A stretch of DNA of 64,000 bases from Pontederia crassipes (Eukaryota; Streptophyta; Magnoliopsida; Commelinales; Pontederiaceae). Made by a program: the position numbers and the translations under genes. Location of the stretch: the NCBI GenBank assembly GCA_030549335.1, contig CM060198.1, forward strand, positions 50,495,353 to 50,559,352, given 5' to 3'. Position 1 is the first letter of the stretch. The number at the start of each line of letters is the position of its first letter. The notes beneath the pieces are model-generated. The model had not been told where the DNA came from, ran no database searches, and was given only the letters and a program-made list of their open reading frames with translations. This document shows, in pieces, positions 35,603-47,869 of the stretch.

Positions 35603-37031
35603 CCCGCCAGCTTAATGGAGTGCGGAGGGCGGGATGCCGTGCGAGGAGGAGGAGGAGTTGATATGAACGGGGAAGAGGAGGCGCCATGCGTGGGGCAGCG
35701 ATAAGAATAGGACATGAGGGAAGAATTAACGGAGGAGAGCACTCGCCAAATCGCCGTGCCCCAGAAACGAAAGATTATGTATATATGGAACTACTATTTA
35801 TGCACGTACGTATACGTATTCGTATACGTATACGTAAGCACCTACGCAGCATGAATGCATGCATCCACGGGAGGAGAAGCGACGATAAATTAAAGAAACA
35901 GAACACCAAGATTGTACGTGTAGTAACTTTCTATGTTGAGACTTGAGACTCGTTGACTTTGATAATAAAAAAGTGTTTGTTCCTATAATCCTATTGAAGT
36001 TTGATATTTTTTGGCTTTGACTCATTTTTTTACGTTTTTTCTTAGATTTTTAAAATTGAAATTTTACTTTTCGTCCGGCAATGAAAAATACGATATGGAG
36101 AAGAGTCTTGGGAAGTCAAACGGACAGGAGGAAATTAAAAGCAAAAAGGAGGCGTAATAAGATAAGGGCTTTGGTTACGAGTTGGTTACGCGTCTACGTC
36201 TTTATCGTGTTAATTAATCTTTTTTCGGTAATTAATTCGTGCAGTAAATTAATATCACCAAGACGTCAATTCCGTGACGCAGTGCGCGAAATAAATTAAC
36301 TCCGAATGAAAAGGAGACCAACTCGTATGCATATAACACTTATTAATTGGCGAACATTGGAAGTTGAAATCTTGTGGGGGGTGTTTCTAGGTAATATTTG
36401 TAGATTATTAGATAATATTATATATAAATTATTTGAGTCCACCAATTATTTGTTCAGTAGTTGCATGATGCGGATTTATTTTCTGGACCAAGGAAGAGTT
36501 ATTTGGTTCTCTGCCTTTTTTCCTATTTTTGGGTCTCCAAACATGTGAAATTAGATACATTTTATTTATATAATAACAACTGTTCAACAAAAAAAAAAGT
36601 TGATTGGGACACAGGGCACATTGTTATCCGCTCAGGCCCACCAAAACCCACAAACTCAGCCCAATATAATTTCAAGGCTATTATTGTCTCATTTTCTTCT
36701 CAACTTCACAAAAATAAAAACTCGTCCGAAATGAAATCTTCTTTCTCAATACACTGCAGTGTTTGAATGCAAGAATCAAAATTTTATTAATTATTGAAAA
36801 TTAATCTAGACGAAAAAAATTAATTTGATATTTGAATGAAAATTATAATAATAAAGAATTTAAAAAATAACTGGACAGATAAATTCTAATAGATGCCTAA
36901 ATAAACCGCAAGAACTAACAAATTAATTTAATATTTTAAATAAATTAAAATATATTGTTATTTAAAATTTAATGTATAACGACTACATTTATGCTAATGC
37001 TATTATAATTTTTACCCTTAGAAATCTTTTA
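35603..37031. other. Spacer with a TATACG microsatellite
   Basis: No gene is seen. Upstream of the GATL start, about 35802-35836 holds alternating TACGTA/TATACG motifs that are self-complementary. The rest is AT-rich, with short open frames that I regard as chance. Confidence 0.5.
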
Positions 37032-37526
37032 GGACCGTTTGACGCATTATCGATTTAAACTAATCGATAATTTAGATCACAACTTAGATATATTATTACT
37101 ATTTAAATTATCAGTAAAATTATATTACAGTGTTTGGTAAGTACTGATAATATAAATAATAGTTCAAACGGATAGTGACAAAATTATTAAAATACTCTTA
37201 AAAAATATTTTAGATTTTAATAACATATTATTATAAATAAACAAAGGGAAAAATAGAAAAGTGAATATATGTAATAAAGATGAGACAAAATTAAGAGTTA
37301 TTTATAAAATATTTTAAAAAATAAAAAGTGAAGTTAAATAATATTTATTTATTAATAAAAATATTTAAAATAAAAATTTAATTGAATGAATTTTTTTCAA
37401 AATATATTCCGACTAGCTGATAACTCCCTGCTATCTAGATTAAATTATAAAGTATTAATTAAAATTATCAAAATAATTAAATTATGGATAGTCAATTATA
37501 GTCAAATGAAATAATACGAATGACCC
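37032..37526. mobile_element. Tourist-like MITE, copy 2 (opposite orientation)
   Basis: Starts GGACCGTTTGACGCATTATC and follows the reverse complement of the MITE at 20.7-21.3 kb along most of its length, for example TACAGTGTTTGGTAA and AATAACATATTATTATAAAT. Flanks are TTA on the left and TAA on the right, so the target duplication is not exact. The right terminus has drifted. It ends 230 bp before the PPR start. Confidence 0.7.
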
Positions 37527-37757
37527 TAAGAATTTTATAATCGATAATTTATTTTGATTATCTCGTACCTAACGGCTATTAAAACTCAACTCTGCTAACA
37601 TTTACCTTGATTTGAGTTGGCCTTTCTTCAGCATTTGAACCATTTGAGTCACATTTTAAAATGAGATGGCGAAAAGGGAAAATATAAAAAATTACAGTTT
37701 ATACCAATTTATCTCGTCTCTCAAGTCTTGGCCTACGCATTCTTTTCTTAGCTATTT

Positions 37758-39761
37758 ATGACTCTTAACGATGTTGCTGCTACTACATACGATGTCACCG
37801 CTGGTAGCGTAGCAGCATCAGCACGGCCGCCGCCTCCGCCTTCGCTTCATCTGCCACTCTCCGCAGACCTCATCCCTTCCTATCGCTCGCTGCTCCGCTC
37901 GTGCTCCCTGGGCCGCGCCCCGCCCTCCCTCGCCCGCCGCCTTCATGCCGCCGCTCTCAAGTCCGGCCTCCTCCCATTCCTTTCAATCCCACTCCTCCAC
38001 ATGTACGCCGCCCTCGGCCCCCCAGCCGCCGCCCTCCTCGCCCTCTCCGACGTGCCCCCCTCCTCTCGCTCGCCCCCCGAGTGGACCGCCGTCCTCACAG
38101 CCCTCCCGCCCTCCGCGCGATCCCTCAGTCTCTTCCGCTCCATGCTCCGCTCCGACGTGCGCCCCGACGCCGTCGCCCTGCTCGCGGTCTTCTCCCTCGC
38201 CGCCCGTCTCTCCGACCTCGCCGCCGGCGCCTCGGCGCACCTGCTGTTCCTCAAGCTCGGCCTTCCCTTCCCCGTCCGCGCACGCAACGCGGCGCTCAAC
38301 ATGTACGCGGCTTGCGGTCGCATGGCTGACGCGATGCAGATGTTCAGCGAGGTGCCGCTGCCGCCAGATGTCGTCACGTGGACTGTGCTGCTCAACGCTG
38401 CCGTCAAATTGGAGGGGCTCGCCAGCGGTCGAGAATTGTTCGACCGAATGCCTCAGAAGAATGACGTGTCGTGGACGATCATGATCGCTGCTTGTGTAGA
38501 AGCTGGGCGTCCGAATGAGGCCTTCTCCCTTCTTTCCCGTATGCTCTTTGCTCGTGGTGATGATTGTTCAACTGCTACAAGAAGGCTTAATCACATCAGT
38601 TTGTGTACGCTTCTTTCGGCCTGCTCTCAGGCTGGAGATTTGGCCGTTGGCCGATGGATCCACGTGCATTTCTTGAAAGAAAGCCAAGAGACTTCATTCA
38701 ACCAAGACCATCTTCTCATGGTGGGCACTGCATTAGTCGATATGTATGGCAAGTGTGGTGAGACCAATTATGCAGAACGAACTTTTGAGATGATGCCAAT
38801 TAGGAATGTGGTGACCTGGAATGCAATGTTGAATGGGCTCTCAATGTATGGGAAGGGCGAGGAGGTGCTGACACTCTTTAACAGAATGGTCGCTGAAGAA
38901 TCTCAACAGCCAGATGACATCACTTTAGTGTGCGTGCTTAGTGCATGCAGCCGCTCTGGTCTTGTTGATGAAGGTTGTAAGGTATTCCAGGACATCACTT
39001 CTGTTTACGGATTGACACCAAATCTTGAGCATTATGCTTGTATTGTTGATCTGCTCAGCAGAGCTTGTAGGCTGGAAGAAGCCGAAGCAGTGATAATGGA
39101 GATGCCTTTTCGGCCCAATGAGGTCATTCTTGGTTCTCTCCTTGCATCCTGTGCTCTTAATGGAAAGCTTGAACTAGGCCGGAGTCTGATGGACAAACTT
39201 GTGCAATTGGATCCTAGTTACACTGAGTATCATGTGCTTTTGTCCAACATGTACTCCTCTTCGGGAAGGCATGCTGAGGCTAATCTCCTTAGACTAGTAA
39301 TGAAGAATAATGGTGTGAGGAAAGTTCCTGGCATGAGTTATATCGAGATTGATGGCCATGTTCATCATTTCAGTGCTGGGGACAAATTACACCCTCAAAT
39401 AGTCAAGGTGTACTCAATGTTGGATGTTATCATTAGGAAATTGCAGAAAGCTGGTTACATTCCTAATGCAGCTTCGCAGATTTCACGTGTTCCAGATAGT
39501 TATTTAGAAAATGATGACGAGCGGGAGGAGAGGGAGCAAGCTCTGTTAGCTCACAGTGAGAGGCTTGCGTTGTCTTTTGGATTCATCAGCACAAAGCATG
39601 TGGTTCCCCTCCGAATCTTCAAGAATCTTCGTATTTGCTCCGATTGTCACATATTCATGAAACTTGTATCTGATGTCTTCCACAGAACAATCATCATTAG
39701 GGACCGGAACCGCTTCCATTATTTCAAAGAAGGTATATGTTCCTGCTCTGATTACTGGTAA
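37758..39761 (+). CDS. PLS-class DYW pentatricopeptide repeat protein, related to At5g15340
   Basis: A 667-residue intronless protein of the PLS-E-DYW class, which binds organellar RNA and commonly acts in C-to-U editing. Repeats run from about residue 40 to 480; recognisable units include YAACGRMADAMQMFSEVP, VSWTIMIAACVEAGR, VDMYGKCGETNYAERTFE and VTWNAMLNGLSMYGKG. The C-terminal deaminase-like DYW domain has the HSE motif (599-601), CSDC (627-630) and the terminal CSDYW. The block LNAAVKLEGLASGRELFDRM followed by QKNDVSW matches the arrangement in At5g15340, so I infer orthology. The N-terminus is Ala/Pro/Ser-rich and could be an organellar presequence. GC content falls steeply from the 5' to the 3' part of the reading frame. 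Confidence 0.93.
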   Translation: MTLNDVAATTYDVTAGSVAASARPPPPPSLHLPLSADLIPSYRSLLRSCSLGRAPPSLARRLHAAALKSGLLPFLSIPLLHMYAALGPPAAALLALSDVPPSSRSPPEWTAVLTALPPSARSLSLFRSMLRSDVRPDAVALLAVFSLAARLSDLAAGASAHLLFLKLGLPFPVRARNAALNMYAACGRMADAMQMFSEVPLPPDVVTWTVLLNAAVKLEGLASGRELFDRMPQKNDVSWTIMIAACVEAGRPNEAFSLLSRMLFARGDDCSTATRRLNHISLCTLLSACSQAGDLAVGRWIHVHFLKESQETSFNQDHLLMVGTALVDMYGKCGETNYAERTFEMMPIRNVVTWNAMLNGLSMYGKGEEVLTLFNRMVAEESQQPDDITLVCVLSACSRSGLVDEGCKVFQDITSVYGLTPNLEHYACIVDLLSRACRLEEAEAVIMEMPFRPNEVILGSLLASCALNGKLELGRSLMDKLVQLDPSYTEYHVLLSNMYSSSGRHAEANLLRLVMKNNGVRKVPGMSYIEIDGHVHHFSAGDKLHPQIVKVYSMLDVIIRKLQKAGYIPNAASQISRVPDSYLENDDEREEREQALLAHSERLALSFGFISTKHVVPLRIFKNLRICSDCHIFMKLVSDVFHRTIIIRDRNRFHYFKEGICSCSDYW

Positions 39762-41262
39762 CAGCTGTCATATTGTACCGTACCCAGTCTTCTCAGAAAG
39801 AATGTGCTAAAGACTAGTGTCTGGTATCAGTACATGAGTTTTATTACAGATCTTAATAGTTAAGACTGTCCCATAAACTGGAATGGTGGGTCTTCAAGCA
39901 AAAATCATTATGCAATTGTGCACTTCTGTTCAAATGCGGCATTTCACTTACCCTTGATGCTTTGAGATGGCTGAGGCATACTGTGAAGAAGAGAAATGAT
40001 GGAAAACATGAATAAAGGCTCTTCCTGGCTATATCTTCCAATGCGATGAAGAAAATTAATATAGGCTAAGAGGTGAACTCATTGGACCGAAGAGTTTCAG
40101 CTTCTCCATTTGTTTTCTCTCTTTGACTACGAAGAGTAGGAAGATTCAAGAAACAAAAATAATTGTTGCTTTTTGATCGGGTTGCTGGATCAACAGATAT
40201 GCATCTATGGAATCTTTGTTCAGCCCTAAACTGAAAGATCCAGTCATTTACTTGTATTTGGGACCAATATGAGTTTGGTTATGCCTGGCTGATTTCAAGA
40301 ACAATTGTGCAGTTAGATGAGTGTTATCTGCACCTAGTACTGATTAAGAAGGCATTGGGAGAATGCTCACCTATTGATGGTCCATTAGCACATCTGAGTT
40401 TGTGGGTTATTTTCGCCCTAAGAATCTTCATATGACTTATTTTAACATGCATCAAGCAGCAACATTTCGGTATCATTCTCTGGATACTGAATTTAGGGGA
40501 AAGAATATGTTCTTTCAAGATGGTACTCCGATCAGCTCTACCTAATATTCCTTTCTGGAGGGGGTTGGGTACATGGGAATTCCCATGTCACAAGCTTTCT
40601 CCTGGCCTATTTTTTGACACAACAAGGATTAAAGGGTTTGAATGTCGAATGCAAGTTACCAGTGCTACTCTCAAAGACAAAAGTGTGAATGCTACTTTGC
40701 AATAAGAATCGAAGAAGTTCATCTATGCTCTTCTGACAATTAATAGCAATCATATTAATTATTCAGATGACTGCTTGCTTATTGTTTTGGAGATGCCGAG
40801 GGACTAGGGAGGGATTGGAGTTCATGGATAAGAAGATTATTCTATTCTTTCAGGTAGTTAGCAAATCGTATTTAACTATCTTACCAAAGAAACACTTTGC
40901 CTCTCATAAAACTATGTTTTACTAAAAAAAGTATACGTAATTCCTGTAGTAATAATGCAATATTGTTTAGATGTTTGCTCTGATTGTTTATTGGGTTGTT
41001 GTGGGGACGCAGATGGAGACGTTGCATTTCATCAATATTGGGAAGATAGCTCTTTTCTTTCAATTATTGAACACTTCATATTTAACTATTTTATCCAATA
41101 ATATTGGGTTCTTTCAAATATGGAAACCAGGACATGCACTCCTATACATAATGCAGTGTTGAGGAAATCCTTTCGATTTTTTTTTTGGTGGGATATTTGG
41201 CGGCAACGTAATGCGTGTATCTATGGTAGAGGTGAATGTGTTTTACTTAATGATATTCATTT
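39762..41262. other. Spacer and 3' flank of the PPR gene
   Basis: I see no gene. The first few hundred bases probably include the PPR 3'UTR. The remainder is AT-rich, with only short chance frames. Confidence 0.5.
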
Positions 41263-41296
41263 GGATCATATTAAAAATATATGAATAAGATTAAAA

Positions 41297-41466
41297 CAAA
41301 CAACAACAACAAAGCCTTATCCCACTAGGTGGGGTCGGCTACATGGATCATACGACTTCGTTGATCCAATTTCATGCGATTCGACAGAGTTTTACGCTGG
41401 TTGTCGGGGTCTAACACAACCCTCCTCCTTTATCCGGGCTTGGGATCGGCTATTTATCCGGGCTTG
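41297..41466 (-). mobile_element. AU-like SINE, 5'-truncated, with a 34-bp target duplication
   Basis: On the minus strand the 3' end reads GTAGCCGACCCC, then GATAAGGCTTTGTTGTTGTT, the characteristic tail of plant AU SINEs. The head (GAGGGTTGTGTTAGACCCCG) is also of that type, but the tRNA-like promoter part is missing. A perfect 34-bp repeat flanks it (41263-41296 and 41467-41500). A short internal duplication (TATCCGGGCTTGGGATC) sits at the 5' end. Confidence 0.75.
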
Positions 41467-41500
41467 GGATCATATTAAAAATATATGAATAAGATTAAAA

Positions 41501-42574
41501 GATTTAAAATAAAATATTATTTATAATTTTTTATTCTACGATTACAAGAATATGGGGCACGAATGCACGATGTCCCTCCAAAAAAAAAAAGACCACATCC
41601 ACTTTATCCATTAAGAACATATAAAAGAATATTCATATGTTGTGTTTATGTTAATGTAAGTCTAAACACATGATAAGCTTATGAACAACTTTGATTTTGT
41701 ATTTTGAATTTTAAGTTATGAATAAAATCAACATATTTTGCTCTTTTTGTATCAATATAGACGGGGACATTGGTTATGTCAAAAGGAGTATTTTATAATA
41801 TGTCAAATTTTTTTGTTAACCTATGTTTGGACTACGTTTTGAGTAAACTATGGTTATTCAAAAGTTATGAACCAAGTGATCTATAATTTTGATTAACTAA
41901 TGAGTTTTGTGATGTAATATATGTTGTTGGTTGATTTTTAAATGGTGTTGAACTCTTACGGGTCAATGAAATTTGATTTTTATATATCACATTTCTGCAG
42001 TCATGCTTATTTTTGTCATGCATAATGTTAATTGTATGCTAATATAGTTACTTCGAGAATAAAGGCGGAGATAGATGCCCCGATATTAAATTATTCTAAA
42101 TTTAATTATTTCATTTTTATTTAAAAGTTATTTAATGTGATTTTTAATATTGTATAACTAAATATTATGTTACAATATTTTCAATTGATTATATTTGAAT
42201 GTTTTAATATAACGGTTAATGAGCGGTTTCCATATTGATAATGTTAATAGTATAAAACTAGTATGGTTTTTCATAAAAAAAACGTCGACATTTATTGATT
42301 TAATTTTATTAAATTATAATAAAAAATAAAACTATCACTTTGGTGATTTTCGGAGAAAAAAAGTTTGAAATTAAAGATGCAACCGATTTATATATATATA
42401 TATATATATATATTTATAAATTTATAATAAGCGAAATCAAGGGCCGCCATTAATAGTAAAAGATTTAACCACTTCGTCTAAATGCAATGTATAGTAATAT
42501 TGGGCTCATTTAGTTATTTTACAATAAATTTCAGATTATACTGCCACAGTCGCATTAACTAGAAACACAAATGC
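41501..42574. other. AT-rich spacer upstream of the BPM gene
   Basis: No gene is seen. There is a (TA)n tract at about 42392-42412. An oligo(A) stretch TCCCTCCAAAAAAAAAAA lies near 41574 but lacks recognisable direct repeats. Confidence 0.5.
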
Positions 42575-42583
42575 TTATTTAAA
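42575..42583 (+). promoter_or_regulatory. Candidate TATA box of the BPM gene
   Basis: TTATTTAAA lies about 190 bases before the BPM start codon. It is followed by a pyrimidine-rich leader with CGATCGATCGGTCGGTCGG repeats just before the ATG. Position and sequence fit a plant TATA box; there is no transcript evidence. Confidence 0.45.
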
Positions 42584-42776
42584 GCAACCCCACCGTTCTA
42601 GACTTCCACCTTCGCACGGCACCTCTCCTTCTCGATTTTTCCGATTCTCAGGGCTGCGATCGATTCCACTAAGCCTTTGATCGATTCGTCGATTCCAATA
42701 AACCCTTGACTGATCGGCCGGTCGTTCGTCCCATCGATCGATCGGTCGGTCGGTCGGTCCTTCCCTTCACTCTCCA

Positions 42777-45700
42777 ATGGGCGCCGGCAGCAGGTTTTGC
42801 AGGGGGGGCACCTCCTTCCGGCCGTTGTCGTCCTCCGGCGCATGCGGCGCTTCCTCCTCCTCCCACTCATCCGAACCCCTGCAGCCGCCCACGGAGACGG
42901 CCTCCACTGCCGTGACTGACACGGTGAACGGCTCCCATCACTTCAAGATCACCGGCTACTCCCTCCTCAAGGGCATGGGCGTCGGCAAGTACGCCGCCTC
43001 CGAGACGTTCACGGTGGGCGGCTACGACTGGGCCATCTACTTCTATCCCGACGGCAAGAGCCCCGAGGACGGGGCGGCCTACGTCTCGCTCTTCGTCGCC
43101 CTCGCCAGCGAGGGCACCGACGTCCGTGCGCTCTTTGAGCTGACCCTACTTGATCAGAGCGGCAAGGAGCATCATAAGGTGCACAGTCACTTTGGCAGGG
43201 TGCTCGATGGAGGGCCGTACACGCTCAAGTACCGCGGGAGCATGTGGTGAGTCGCTGTGAATGAGATATATGAGAGACTAACGATTCTTGTTTTTATGAT
43301 TGTTGGAAAGTACTTACGACTCTTTGCTTTCAATTAACCTGTTGATGACTATCTTTTCTTGTGCTTATCAGGAATAGATATTCAGGTGTGTTCGGCAAGA
43401 TAAACAATGTCTTCGGATAGTTAGTAATTAAGGATGAAAGAACATTTATATTTGTAGCAGTTTAAGTGCCTCAAGGATGCTTTATCTTTATTCCTTTTTA
43501 TGTTATCAACATAAAAGTGGGTGTTGGGTGACTTCGGAGACAGAGCCCGTGAAATTCCTTTTTGATATAGTTACAACTTCGTGTGTCTTGTCATATGCAT
43601 TGTGAAATCTATGCAAAATCTTGTCATCTTACAAAACTTTTTTAGCATGATTTTTTTCCATTTTTCATTCTTAACATATGTTATACATCGAAGATTTAAG
43701 TAATATCATCTTAACAAAATAGTCCATTCTGTTTACATTATACTAAAATTTCTCTTTTTATACATATTAAGTTTCTTCCTGGGTTGCCAACTTGGTCAAG
43801 TATACCATTTCTTTCCTCCTCTAAAAAAAAAGTATACCATTTCTTTCCACTCAAAGCCCAAACACTAGATTAGTTGGATGCCAGTAGCCCTGACACTGGT
43901 AGATCATGTGATTGCACACCGAAAAAGCTTTCTAAGATTTTTACTTTTAGATTTTAATAAATTAAAATAAAGTTTAATATTTGTATATGGTTTTGGCTTT
44001 AGATCGTGGACTTGAAATATTAATTAAGACACCATTTTTATTGTCTCTAATTAATATAATATATATCAACTAATTATTTTTTCGGTAATTTATGTTGAAT
44101 TATACTTATATTTATCCTTACACATGTGTAAGATATTGTCCGCTTTGAGCCTTGGCCCGCGCGATTTACCAAAAGGTGTCCTACCAAGTAAAGTCCATGG
44201 CATCATATATAACTATCATCTCTCCTGTGACTTGTGCAATGTTGAAAGATTCTTTGCCAGTCAAATCATTTTGAAGATTCTCAAGTAGAATATAGAATGT
44301 ACTGATTAAATCCTTGGTTTTAATGCACAAGGGTAGGAAAGAGAAATCCCCTTGTGATCCAATTTGCGCTCGTTGCGTACTGTATTGAAATATGAACTTG
44401 GCACAGAAGACTAGTGCCAATTAGTGTGGTATGTTCTCGTGGGTGTTACTTTTAGGATATTGCGAATTAGTAAAATAATCAACGTGTCCATCAATATTAA
44501 CATTTTTGTTTAAAACCCGGTTCTCTACATGTATTATGTCAGGAAATAAATTGATCAACCATGGACATTCAATGAGTTCTGATTTTGTGATATAGAGGAA
44601 TTGATTCAGTTGTAAATAGTTGGCTGTTTAATTTTGGTTAGGAGTCTTATCACACAGGATCATGGATTTAGTTTGTTGACTATCTTTGCTGTTTACTTTT
44701 GGTTAGGAGTCTTATCACACAAGATAATGGATTTAGTTTTATTGCACTATCTTCCCTTTTCTGTGACAAGTTATTCTGTGTGAACTGATAGATTTTGCTG
44801 TAGTTCTGTTGTTATTTAAACCAAAGTTTGGAACATGATTTATTTTCCATTCTAACTTGTGAATCAAATTTCTGTTAGTTCAAAGCAATATTATTTGTCA
44901 ACCACTGATATAGAAAATATGGTATTGAACATTAAGCAAGATTCCAAGCATGATTCCTACTCATACTTTTGCACCCCAAGCTTCTGAACATGTTTCTACT
45001 GTTGCCTTTATACATACGCCAGTTTCTTTGTACTTGTATTTCTTCGGTGCCCCTTTTTGTAGTAAAGCATCTAAGTAATTTCTGGTTTATAAGTTATCAC
45101 TTTTAATTTACGTCTGAATTAATGATTTATATGTGAAAGTTTCAGAGGGCATAGATGTCTTGAGGCATGGATCTTTCTCGCATCTTGTCTGTAAAGACCA
45201 TTTAACCTTAAGGGGACGGAGTAGTTATATTTAGACCAAGCATCCGTGAAAGCTATGCTAAGTTTTGTCGCACATACATGTATGGGTGGATATTCCAAGA
45301 ACTCGTGTAAATGATGCCAATGTTATTGTAGGTCTTCCAAATTATGATAAGCAGCATGGTCAAATTACTTTAGACACACTTAATAATGTTGCTGCTATCA
45401 TTTCCCATCACTTTCTCCATGTTGTTGCATCAAATACATAGATCATTCTTGCTCATGCCTGATTGAAAATCATATTATGTGATTGTGCAGGGGTTATAAA
45501 AGGTTTTACAGACGGACTGCTTTAGAGACATCAGATTATCTCAAAGATGATTGCCTGTTGGTCAATTGTACTGTTGGTGTTGTTAGGTCACACACTGAAG
45601 GGCCCAAGATCTATTCTATACCTATTCCACCTTCTAACATATCACAACATTTTGGCCAGCTCCTCGATAATGCAAAGGGAGTAGATGTCAATTTTGAAGT

Positions 45701-47783
45701 TGATGGGGAAATTTTTCATGCCCACAAGTTAGTCTTAGCAGCTAGATCACCTGTATTCAAGGCACAACTTTTTGGTCCAATGAAGGACAGTAGTATGCCT
45801 TGCATAAAGGTGGAGGACATCGAAGCCCCTGTTTTTAAGGTTTGCTTTCTTTTCCCATTTTTGCTTGTTATTTTGGGTGATCAATCTCCTCTCTCTTTTG
45901 TGGTTGTGTTTTATTTTCTGGTCATTTTGTTTACTAAAACATTCCTTCTAACTGCTGATTCTAATTTCGCTTCTCGTTTATCTATCATTTGAAGACTATA
46001 TTGCCCTGAAGCATGTTTCCTATTGCTTCATGCTAGACATGCTTGTTGCTCTATAACTACTTGTCTTATAAACCACTGTCAACCGACTCTGAAGGGGAAA
46101 ATGTTTTACTTCTTTTTTCATACAGACTTTGCTCCATTTCATATACTGGGATACCCTGCCTGATCTGGAAGAATTAACTGGTCTGAATGTGAAATCTGCT
46201 TCCACTTTGATGGCTCAGCATTTGTTGGCCGCTGCTGATCGATATGCTTTGGATAGGCTCAAGTTACTTTGTGAAGCAAAGTTGTGTGAAAATGTGGCAA
46301 TAAATACTGTGGCAACCACATTAGCTTTAGCTGAGCAGCACAGTTGTTCTCAGCTTAAAGCTGTTTGTCTGAAGTTTATAGCACTGCCTGAGAATCTGAG
46401 GGGTAAGTATGCTTAAATGATAAATCATTTTATGATTTATGTTCTTATCTTAACTGCATGTTCATATTTGAATGTTAATGGTCATTGATATGATTTCGTG
46501 TGATAAAACAGATGTGAGTAAGCTTGGCCTCTTATAACTGTTGTTATTTCTAGTTTTGTGATCTCACGGCAAAATTGTAGTTTTATCAATTCATTACGAT
46601 GAGGATCATGAGAAGAGTTAATTACTAGTGTTCGTGGATAAATATAGTTTTTTCCAGATCTGCAATTTTATGTGCCAAAAATAACACTCATTATTTGTCT
46701 GATATTTCTCTTGTAAGATACATGATGACATGAAGCTGATGCATTCACACCTCACAATGCACAAAATGTGACAATGACAACTTGTTGTCGGTGATCATAG
46801 TGCATTGGTCTATTTTCTTGTTGTAATTTCGCCTTTAATTTTGCCAATGGAAATTGAGTTAAAATTCTTTTCTCCTCATTCTTCTAATATGCGGAACATT
46901 TAATTCAGAATTTCTTTTCTTTTCTTTTAAGCATTTTTTTTTCTTCTCCTAGTTTTGAATTTATCTGTGCAATGGAATTTGTGAAATGCCAAAGTTTGGA
47001 CTCTCTGCTCAAGGTGATGCCCCACCAACTTTTTTTGTCTTCTGGTTGTTCATCACAACAGCATGTAACATTTTCAAAGATTGAGGCTATAAATAATTAG
47101 TTGAATTGAAAGCTTTGTGAAAAGAAGTTTTAATATATAGAACCAATCAACCAACAAACATAATGCATTTTGTGAAAGAAAATTTAAGTGTTATTCTTAA
47201 ACAAACTTACTTGGGAGGCTGTGTCTGAAACTTGCCTCAGTAAGTCATGTACACTTTTTTGTTAGCATCATAAGGATGATACTTAATGTGAGATCTTTTA
47301 TTTGTTAGAATGAAGACTTCTGAAAAGAATTGCTGGAATTTCAATCCTATAAACTAACTAGGAGAGCAAATTTTTCCTAATATTTAGGGATTCTATTGAA
47401 TTTCCTACTTTTTTATAAGACGAGTTTTGAGACAGAAATATAAATCTTATGATTTTGTTTTTTTTTCATCACTGAAGCAGCAAATTTGTGTGCCTGTTTC
47501 TTCTGGTTATCTTTCATTATCCGTTGATTTGAAACTTTTATATGTTTTGGTTCTAGTTCTTGGTTACTAATTCTATTTTATATTGGCTCTGCCGATTGAT
47601 TTTACAGCTGTTATGCAAACCGATGGATTTGAATACTTGAAAGCCAGTTGCCCCTCTATTCTGACTGAACTCCTAGAACATGTCGCTAGAATTGGGGAAA
47701 ATGCAGTCCAATCTTGTGCTTATGCCAACGACGCACTTGACGGCAGTGATGCAAGTGGCAGGCGTGTGAAGCCCAGGATTTAG
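42777..47783 (+). CDS. BPM: BTB/POZ and MATH domain protein (BPM), CUL3 adaptor
   Basis: BPM proteins bind CUL3 through the BTB domain and substrates through the MATH domain, directing ubiquitination of transcription factors. Four exons join in frame: 42777-43246, 45491-45839, 46126-46402 and 47608-47783, giving 423 residues, the usual family length. A Ser-rich N-terminus of about 50 residues precedes the MATH domain (about 51-185: [33 protein letters not shown]). The BTB domain follows (about 208-330: [53 protein letters not shown]). The C-terminal helix region ends [16 protein letters not shown]. All borders are GT-AG. Intron 1 is 2.2 kb and carries micro-insertion F. Confidence 0.95.
43799..43848 (+). 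repeat. Micro-insertion F: 14-nt insert with perfect 18-bp direct repeats
   Basis: AGTATACCATTTCTTTCC occurs at 43799-43816 and 43831-43848 with no mismatch. The insert is TCCTCTAAAAAAAA. It lies in BPM intron 1. Confidence 0.75.
44622..44751. repeat. Two-copy 65-bp tandem repeat in BPM intron 1
   Basis: The unit containing TTTTGGTTAGGAGTCTTATC and ATGGATTTAGTTT is repeated at an offset of 65 bases with a few changes. This is a local duplication. Confidence 0.7.
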
Positions 47784-47826
47784 CTTTCGCTCCGAAATAC
47801 TTCCTTTCACAGGAAAGAGAAGCCAG

Positions 47827-47869
47827 AATTTCATCATATTTTCCCCCTAAAAAAAATATCATCATACTT
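47827..47869 (+). repeat. Micro-insertion G: 13-nt insert with 15-bp direct repeats, in the BPM 3' flank
   Basis: AATTTCATCATATTT (47827-47841) and AATATCATCATACTT (47855-47869) match at 13 of 15 positions around TCCCCCTAAAAAA. It starts 44 bases after the BPM stop, so it is probably in the 3'UTR. Confidence 0.55.

Noticed and set aside
37943-38484. Alternative-frame and antisense ORFs in the 5' part of the PPR gene
   Set aside because: High GC at third positions keeps shadow frames open; only the 667-residue frame carries PPR motifs.
41574-41592. TCCCTCCAAAAAAAAAAA as another micro-insertion
   Set aside because: The insert fits the set, but I could find no direct repeats on its flanks.
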